A stretch of 64,000 bases of DNA from JBBQVZ01 sp963695975 (GTDB taxonomy: Bacteria > Actinomycetota > UBA4738 > HRBIN12): contig CAVOIB010000009.1 in NCBI GenBank assembly GCA_963695975.1, forward strand, positions 124,001-188,000, read 5' to 3'. Numbering within the stretch: the stretch's first letter is position 1; the number at the start of each line of letters is the position of its first letter. Below the pieces are notes generated by a model. That model saw only the letters and a program-made list of their open reading frames with translations. It ran no database searches and had not been told where the DNA came from. The position numbers and the translations under genes were made by a program. Shown piece by piece: positions 60,963 to 64,000 of this stretch.

Positions 60963-62066
60963 GTGACGACGGGCGGATCACTGCCGCGGAGAGAGTTCCT
61001 GCGCCGCGCCGGCTACGTCGGGGCGGCCGCGTTCGCCGCTCCGTTCCTTGCGGCATGTGGCTCGAGCCAGGAGACGGACCAGCTGTCCTTCGAGAACTGG
61101 ACGAACTACATCGACCCGGCGATCCTGACGGCCTACCGGACCCAAACCGGGATCAGCGTCGACTACGCGACGTACACCTCGAACGACGAACTCACCACGA
61201 AGCTCCTGCTCGCGAACGCGCCTCGTCGGGGAGGACGAACGGGCCGGACGTTCGACCTGATGGTGCCCTCGGAGAACTTCGTGCGGAAGTTCATCGAGCA
61301 GGACTTGCTGGAGCCGATCGACGCATCGAAGAACCTGGAGAACATCGGCAACCTCCAGCCGGAGTTCCGACAGGAAGGCTTCGACCCCGGCAACACGTAC
61401 ACGATCCCATGGGCGACCGGCACGACAGGTATCGGGTACGACACGATGGTGTTCTCGGAGCCGCCCGACTGGACGGTGTTCCTGGATACGAAGCACCAAG
61501 GCCGCATGACGCTCTTGAACGAGATCCGCGACGCGTACGGAGCGTCGCTGTTCTCCCTCGGAAAGGACCCGAACGCGACGAGCGCCGCCGACATCGACGC
61601 GGCGACCCAGCGGTTGATCACGATGAAGGCCGTGATCAGAGGGTTCGATTCCGCGACCTACGTCGAGGGCCTCGGGAATGGGGACCTGGTCGCCGCTCAC
61701 GCCTACTCGGGTGATCTCTTGCAGGCGAGAGAGCGCAACCCGAACCTCGACTTCGTCCTTCCTTCCGAGGGCGCCCTCCGATGGGTCGACTCGCTGGCGG
61801 TGCCGGTCAACGCGCCGCAGTTCGACAACGCGCTGAGTTTCATGGATTTCTACCTCCAGGGTGACATCTCGGCGCAGGTCGCGAACTATGTGCGTTACGA
61901 CACCGGGAACGCCGCCGCCATCCCGCTACTCGACCCCGATGTCGCGAACGACCCGGTGATCTTCCCGCCGCCGGACGTCTTGGATCGCCTGTCGTTCACC
62001 GCCGACCTGGGACCTGACGTCGAGAAGCTCTACGTGGACGGCTGGGGACAGGTGCAAGGAGCCTGA
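60963..62066 (+). CDS. Orphan PotD-like solute-binding lipoprotein
   Basis: 367 aa. Twin-arginine motif PRREFLRRAG (Arg9-Arg10) and lipobox LAAC with Cys32, so Tat export and lipidation are likely. The mature part begins LSFENWTNYIDPAILTAY, the polyamine-binding family opening, and includes DLMVPSENFVRKF. Unlike the protein at 5823 it has no permease or ATPase partner; it follows an APC permease and a USP. It may present an amine substrate to another ABC system or act as a sensor. GTG start. Confidence 0.85.
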   Translation: MTTGGSLPRREFLRRAGYVGAAAFAAPFLAACGSSQETDQLSFENWTNYIDPAILTAYRTQTGISVDYATYTSNDELTTKLLLANAPRRGGRTGRTFDLMVPSENFVRKFIEQDLLEPIDASKNLENIGNLQPEFRQEGFDPGNTYTIPWATGTTGIGYDTMVFSEPPDWTVFLDTKHQGRMTLLNEIRDAYGASLFSLGKDPNATSAADIDAATQRLITMKAVIRGFDSATYVEGLGNGDLVAAHAYSGDLLQARERNPNLDFVLPSEGALRWVDSLAVPVNAPQFDNALSFMDFYLQGDISAQVANYVRYDTGNAAAIPLLDPDVANDPVIFPPPDVLDRLSFTADLGPDVEKLYVDGWGQVQGA

Positions 62067-62142
62067 ACGAACGCCCGGTCGTTGACCGATGGCTGGAGTA
62101 CGATGCCTCGCCGTGCGTCCTGACCGGCCGAGGGGAGCCGAG

Positions 62143-64000
62143 ATGACCGAAGACACCGAAGCGCGATATCGCCTCCCGCGAACCGTCACGCCCGACCGGT
62201 ACGAGCTCGCGCTGAAGCCGGATCTCGCGGCGGGGACGTTCGCGGGCACCCAGGCGGTATCGGTGACCGTCCACGAGGCCGTCACGGAGATCGTCTTGAA
62301 CTCGGTCGACCTTGAGATCGGCGAGAGCTCGCTCGAGGCGGCCGACGGTCGCCGCATCGAGATCTCGAAGGTACGCGTCGACGCCGACACCGAGCGGGCC
62401 CACCTGGAGCTGGACGCGACGGCGGACCCGGGAGGATGGACCCTCAACCTCGCATTCAACGGTGTGCTCAACGACAAGCTCGTCGGCTTCTACCGCTCGA
62501 CCTATGAAGGGCCGGCAGGCGAAGCGGAGGTCATCGCGACGTCACATTTCGAAGCGACCGACGCGCGTCGTGCGTTCCCGTGCTGGGACGAGCCCGACAT
62601 GAAGGCCGTCTTCGGTGTCACGCTGATCGTGCAACCTGACCTCACCGCGCTGTCGAACGCTCCGGAGATCGAACGCGAACCCCTCGAGGACGGACGGGTT
62701 CGGGTGCGGTTCGCCGACACGATGCGCATGTCCACGTACCTCGTGGCGTTCGTCGTCGGCCACCTGGCGCTCTCCGATCCGGTGGATGCCGGCGGCGTCC
62801 CTACGCGCGTCGCGCACATCCCCGGGAAGGAGCGGCTGGCGGCCTTCGCGCTCGATGTGGGCGCTCACTCGCTGCGGTGGTTCGCGGACTACTACGGCAT
62901 CCCGTATCCGGATCAGAAGGTCGACCACGTCGCCCTCCCCGACTTCGCGCAGGGCGCTATGGAGAACCTGGGCTGCATCACCTACCGCGAGGCCGCGCTC
63001 CTTGTCGAGCCGGCCACCGCGACCCACCAGGAACAGCTGGACGTGGCCGAGACCGTCGCGCACGAGCTCGCCCACATGTGGTTCGGCGACCTCGTGACCA
63101 TGCGGTGGTGGAACGGCCTGTGGCTGAACGAGGCGTTCGCGACGTTCATGGCGATGCTGGCGGTCGACGCCTACAGGTCGGACTGGGAGGTGTGGAACGA
63201 GTTCGCGCGCGACCGGACGGTCGCGCTCGAGGTTGACGCACTCGAGTCGACCAGGCCGATCGAGTACCCGGTGCACTCACCCGACGACGCGAACGGCATG
63301 TTCGACACGCTCACCTACCTCAAGGGTGGCGCGATCCTGCGCATGTTGGAGCAGTACCTCGGCGCGGATCGGTTCCGTGATGGGATACGCCGCTACCTCG
63401 CTCAACACAGCCACGGGAACGCCGAGACGCACGATCTGTGGGACGCCCTCGAAGAGGAGACCGGTGAGCCGGTCCGTCGGATCATGGACAGTTGGATCTG
63501 GCAGGGCGGGTACCCGTTGATCTCGGTAGCCACCGAGGACGGACGGCTGCGCTTCTCACAGCGCCGGTACGCACCGTCCCTCCCCGACGATGAGTCCACG
63601 TGGCCCGTGCCATTGTTGGTTCGGCAGACCGCCCCCGACGGGCGATCCGTCACCGAGGCGATCTTGATCGAGGGGGAGGGTGCCACCCTCCCCCTACTCG
63701 CGTCGGACGCCGTCGTCGTGGCCAACGCCGGAGGCTTCAGCTTCGTCCGGGTCTGGTACGACGATGAACTCTGGTCACGACTGTCGGCGGTGGCGCAGGA
63801 GCAACTGAGTGCGCTCGAGCGCTACGCCTTGGTCGACGACTCGTGGGCGGCCGTGGTCGTCGGGTCGGCCCCGGCCTCCTCGTTCTGCCGATTGGCCGAG
63901 GGCTTCCGGGACGAGACGGATCTTCCGGTCTGGCAGCTGATCTTGACCGGCCTCAGCTGGTGCGACCGGTTCCTCGAAGGGGAACCGCGCGATCGCTTCC
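62143..64000 (+). CDS. pepN: M1 family metallo-aminopeptidase, N-terminal part
   Basis: At least 619 aa, running off the window end. Removes N-terminal residues from peptides. Gluzincin zinc site H307-E-L-A-H311 with third ligand Glu330 (NEAF), and the exopeptidase signature GAMEN (QGAMENLGC) about 40 residues earlier. The N-terminal beta-domain (YELALKPDLAAGTFAG) and part of the C-terminal helical domain are visible. ATG 62143 has an AGGGGAG site at 62131-62136. Typical family length is about 850 aa, so roughly a quarter lies beyond the edge. Confidence 0.93.
   Translation, partial: MTEDTEARYRLPRTVTPDRYELALKPDLAAGTFAGTQAVSVTVHEAVTEIVLNSVDLEIGESSLEAADGRRIEISKVRVDADTERAHLELDATADPGGWTLNLAFNGVLNDKLVGFYRSTYEGPAGEAEVIATSHFEATDARRAFPCWDEPDMKAVFGVTLIVQPDLTALSNAPEIEREPLEDGRVRVRFADTMRMSTYLVAFVVGHLALSDPVDAGGVPTRVAHIPGKERLAAFALDVGAHSLRWFADYYGIPYPDQKVDHVALPDFAQGAMENLGCITYREAALLVEPATATHQEQLDVAETVAHELAHMWFGDLVTMRWWNGLWLNEAFATFMAMLAVDAYRSDWEVWNEFARDRTVALEVDALESTRPIEYPVHSPDDANGMFDTLTYLKGGAILRMLEQYLGADRFRDGIRRYLAQHSHGNAETHDLWDALEEETGEPVRRIMDSWIWQGGYPLISVATEDGRLRFSQRRYAPSLPDDESTWPVPLLVRQTAPDGRSVTEAILIEGEGATLPLLASDAVVVANAGGFSFVRVWYDDELWSRLSAVAQEQLSALERYALVDDSWAAVVVGSAPASSFCRLAEGFRDETDLPVWQLILTGLSWCDRFLEGEPRDRF

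Overview
The window is a high-G+C, gene-dense bacterial chromosome segment that reads as Actinomycetota. The gene order prmC, tsaC, LMW phosphatase, rpiB, glyA, wecA, atp operon, murA is the actinobacterial arrangement. RpiB is the Glu-type enzyme seen in Mycobacterium (GGSGQGE, no catalytic Cys). MurA carries Asp instead of Cys in its active-site loop, as in mycobacteria. GTG starts and 4-bp stop/start overlaps (ATGA, GTGA) are common. Many genes have a TANNNT -10 box only 6-10 bases before the start codon, which implies leaderless or nearly leaderless mRNAs. No genus-specific marker was recognised, so a deep or uncultured actinobacterial lineage is an inference. No rRNA, tRNA, CRISPR array, insertion sequence or prophage was seen, and no gene-free stretch exceeds about 300 bases.

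Layout: (1) 1-4.6 kb holds housekeeping genes (prmC, tsaC, phosphatase, rpiB, glyA, wecA/tagO). (2) 4.7-9.0 kb is a polyamine-type ABC transporter (potA, potD, potB, potC) lying between wecA and the ATP synthase genes. (3) 9.0-16.2 kb is a complete F-type ATP synthase operon (two small AtpI/AtpZ-like genes, then atpB E F H A G D C) behind a consensus promoter and followed by a hairpin terminator. (4) 16.3-23.9 kb is an envelope block with murA, a large unknown membrane protein, CPBP and PrsW intramembrane proteases, an SCP2 protein, a zinc alcohol dehydrogenase and two unknown proteins. (5) 23.9-26.5 kb holds MeaB and an acyl-CoA mutase catalytic subunit. (6) 26.5-29.9 kb is a nickel/cobalt ECF transporter (CbiM/NikM with a fused N-like domain, CbiQ, CbiO) and a convergent Fur/Nur-type regulator; the transporter and the regulator share an operator-like palindrome. 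(7) 30-35.9 kb holds an NAD(P)-binding protein, an enoyl-CoA hydratase, two small Cys proteins and a minus-strand etfB-etfA-pabBC unit. (8) 36-44.5 kb holds a decayed zinc-ribbon/cyclase pseudogene, mnmA, a UPF0280 protein, ligA, gatC-gatA, an EamA transporter overlapping gatA on the other strand, and gatB. (9) 44.5-51.6 kb holds two MFS-type proteins, a Rieske ferredoxin with its flavoprotein reductase, a frameshifted class V aminotransferase and serA.

(10) 51.7-62.1 kb is the most unusual region. It has a PYROXD2-like flavoprotein behind a promoter containing a perfect TGAACG/CGTTCA operator. Downstream are two paralogous GcvT/DmdA-like proteins, an AlgH-family gene between them, two paralogous SAM methyltransferases with non-standard starts, a class IV aminotransferase, an APC permease, a universal stress protein and an orphan Tat-type PotD-like lipoprotein. 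This looks like a catabolic locus for a methylated amine, sulfonium or amino compound feeding one-carbon units to tetrahydrofolate. The substrate cannot be read from sequence. (11) The window ends inside an M1 aminopeptidase gene.
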